Source: UBA5287 sp041672395 (lineage in GTDB: Bacteria; Bacteroidota; Bacteroidia; Bacteroidales; Dysgonomonadaceae). Taken from it: a stretch of DNA of 8,744 nt. Positions 8,103 through 8,744 of this stretch are shown one piece after another. The notes below the pieces were generated by a model that did not search any database, was not told where the DNA came from, and saw only the letters and a list, made by a program, of their open reading frames with translations. The stretch's first letter is position 1; each line of letters begins with the position of its first letter. Both the position numbers and the translations under genes were made by a program. Location of the stretch: the NCBI GenBank assembly GCA_041672395.1, contig JBAYZS010000076.1, positions 1 through 8,744 on the forward strand. Reading direction: 5' to 3'.

Positions 8103-8315
8103 TTGGTTTCTATATGTATTTTTAGTTGATTAAAAATGACAGGAATGATTTGAAAAGAAAAACATCTTAAAAAATAGTGTTTTACAAATAAATTAACTAA
8201 ACTTGCAATTAAGATTTATTTTATTCTAATAGATGAGCACTCAACTATAAACGAAAAAATGGGATTAAATCAGTTTTTTTATTTTCCTACTATTTCCGGA
8301 TTGATATTTTGAGTT

Positions 8316-8329
8316 AGTAATCAATTACT
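8316..8329. repeat. Inverted repeat AGTAAT-CA-ATTACT
   Basis: A perfect 6-bp inverted repeat with a 2-nt centre, 60 bp before the plus-strand ATG at 8390. The position is where an operator for that gene would be expected. Restriction-modification operons sometimes use short symmetric controller boxes, but this does not match a box family I know. Confidence 0.35.
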
Positions 8330-8332
8330 TTT

Positions 8333-8352
8333 CATAAATTTACCCATAAATT
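8333..8352. repeat. CATAAATT direct repeat, two copies 12 bp apart
   Basis: CATAAATT occurs at 8333-8340 and 8345-8352, so the copies are offset by 12 bp, a little over one DNA turn. They lie just upstream of the plus-strand gene. The repeat is short and AT-rich and may be chance. Confidence 0.3.
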
Positions 8353-8389
8353 CAAACATTATCTTTTTCAACAAATATAAAAACACATA

Positions 8390-8744
8390 ATGGCATCTGT
8401 TAATTACAAAACAATTGAGAAAAAACTACAACTACTAAAAAATGGTATCGATCCAGATGAAATTGGTTATACTATACTATCTGCATTTGGCACAACTGAT
8501 ACTTATATAAATCGCTACAAATCATGTAAGGGAAATTTTTTCAAACCAGTATGCATTGATGGAGATGACACTTGCAATAATTCTCAAGTCAAAGGGATTC
8601 TCTTAAAGAAAAGTTTAGCATACCAAGCCACATCAACTTTAAATCTTACCAGTACACTGGAGTCAATGAAGTCAGATGAGAATATTGCCAAACAAAAAGC
8701 ACGTATTCTTGTAGTAAGCGATGGAAAAACACTACTAGCTTATG
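8390..8744 (+). CDS. Unrecognised protein, partial (N-terminus only); possibly a restriction-modification enzyme
   Basis: The frame is open from ATG at 8390 to the right edge: 118 codons plus one base. An in-frame TAA at 8378-8380 with no other start codon between makes this ATG the first possible start. It begins MASVNYKTIEKKLQLLKNGI, has no signal peptide or membrane segment, and is rich in Lys, Asn and Thr. Three cysteines (C46, C55, C62) lie in a hydrophilic stretch. A predicted alpha-helical N-terminus is followed by a likely beta strand in KARILVVSDGKTLLAY (103-118). That last stretch reminds me of the N-terminal nuclease-like region of type IIG/HsdR-type restriction enzymes, but no catalytic motif is in view, so the assignment is only a lead. 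Its first 180 bases are about 30% G+C against nearly 50% in the operon, which fits horizontal acquisition. It is divergent from glnN and not part of that operon. Confidence 0.75.
   Translation, partial: MASVNYKTIEKKLQLLKNGIDPDEIGYTILSAFGTTDTYINRYKSCKGNFFKPVCIDGDDTCNNSQVKGILLKKSLAYQATSTLNLTSTLESMKSDENIAKQKARILVVSDGKTLLAY

Larger units (their letters stand above)
7900..8389. other. AT-rich divergent intergenic region, no gene seen
   Basis: This 490-bp stretch separates glnN from the plus-strand gene at 8390 and must carry control signals for both. It is strongly AT-rich. It holds the candidate glnN promoter, three inverted repeats (8047-8061, 8071-8102, 8316-8329) and a short direct repeat (8333-8352). 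I see no tRNA, rRNA, recognisable riboswitch or terminator with a T-run. Open frames here are under 20 codons. I found no good TAnnTTTG promoter for the plus-strand gene; the closest is TATCTTTT at 8360-8367, a poor match without a -33 partner. Confidence 0.7.

Noticed and set aside
8074..8133. A 19-codon plus-strand frame with a hydrophobic tail (MNIKQNQCICWFLYVFLVD), considered as a small membrane peptide or toxin
   Set aside because: It is too short to tell from chance in AT-rich DNA, overlaps the inverted repeat, and has no promoter or ribosome-binding signal.
8259..8312. A 17-codon plus-strand frame (MGLNQFFYFPTISGLIF)
   Set aside because: Its length is within chance expectation, with no supporting signals and no recognisable family.
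8372..8379. A second minus-strand TATATTTG, considered as a distal glnN promoter
   Set aside because: There is no TTTG at the right distance upstream, and it would give a leader of over 450 nt. AT-rich sequence yields this octamer by chance.
7900..8389. CRISPR array, tRNA or riboswitch in the intergenic region
   Set aside because: There are no regularly spaced repeats, no cloverleaf-like sequence, and no conserved riboswitch core. The inverted repeats are short and isolated.

Overview
The window looks like a chromosomal segment of a Bacteroidota bacterium (Bacteroidia-like). Three things suggest this. The glutamine synthetase is type III (GlnN), closely resembling the Bacteroides GlnN sequence I remember. 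The one clear promoter fits the Bacteroidetes -33 TTTG / -7 TAnnTTTG pattern. None of the four genes has a purine-rich Shine-Dalgarno sequence; all have A/T-rich leaders instead. The species cannot be fixed from this sequence alone.

Layout: about 90% of the window (1-7899) is one minus-strand operon, read from right to left: glnN (type III glutamine synthetase, 7899-5704), a 28-bp gap, gltB (glutamate synthase large subunit, 5675-1143), a 34-bp gap, then gltD (glutamate synthase small subunit, from 1108 and cut off by the left window edge). A candidate promoter lies about 70 bp upstream of glnN. From 7900 to 8389 there is an AT-rich divergent intergenic region holding that promoter and several inverted repeats, with no RNA gene or convincing small gene. 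From 8390 a plus-strand gene, much more AT-rich than the operon, begins and runs off the right edge. Its 118 visible residues are not securely recognised; the weak lead is the N-terminus of a restriction-modification (type IIG-like) protein.

How the genes work together: GlnN uses ATP to join ammonia to glutamate, making glutamine. GltB/GltD use reducing power to transfer the glutamine amide to 2-oxoglutarate, giving two glutamates. The operon therefore carries the complete GS-GOGAT cycle for ammonia assimilation in one transcription unit. All catalytic and cofactor motifs that I could check are intact. No undescribed system can be demonstrated here. The least ordinary part is the right edge, where a compositionally foreign gene sits next to a core nitrogen operon.
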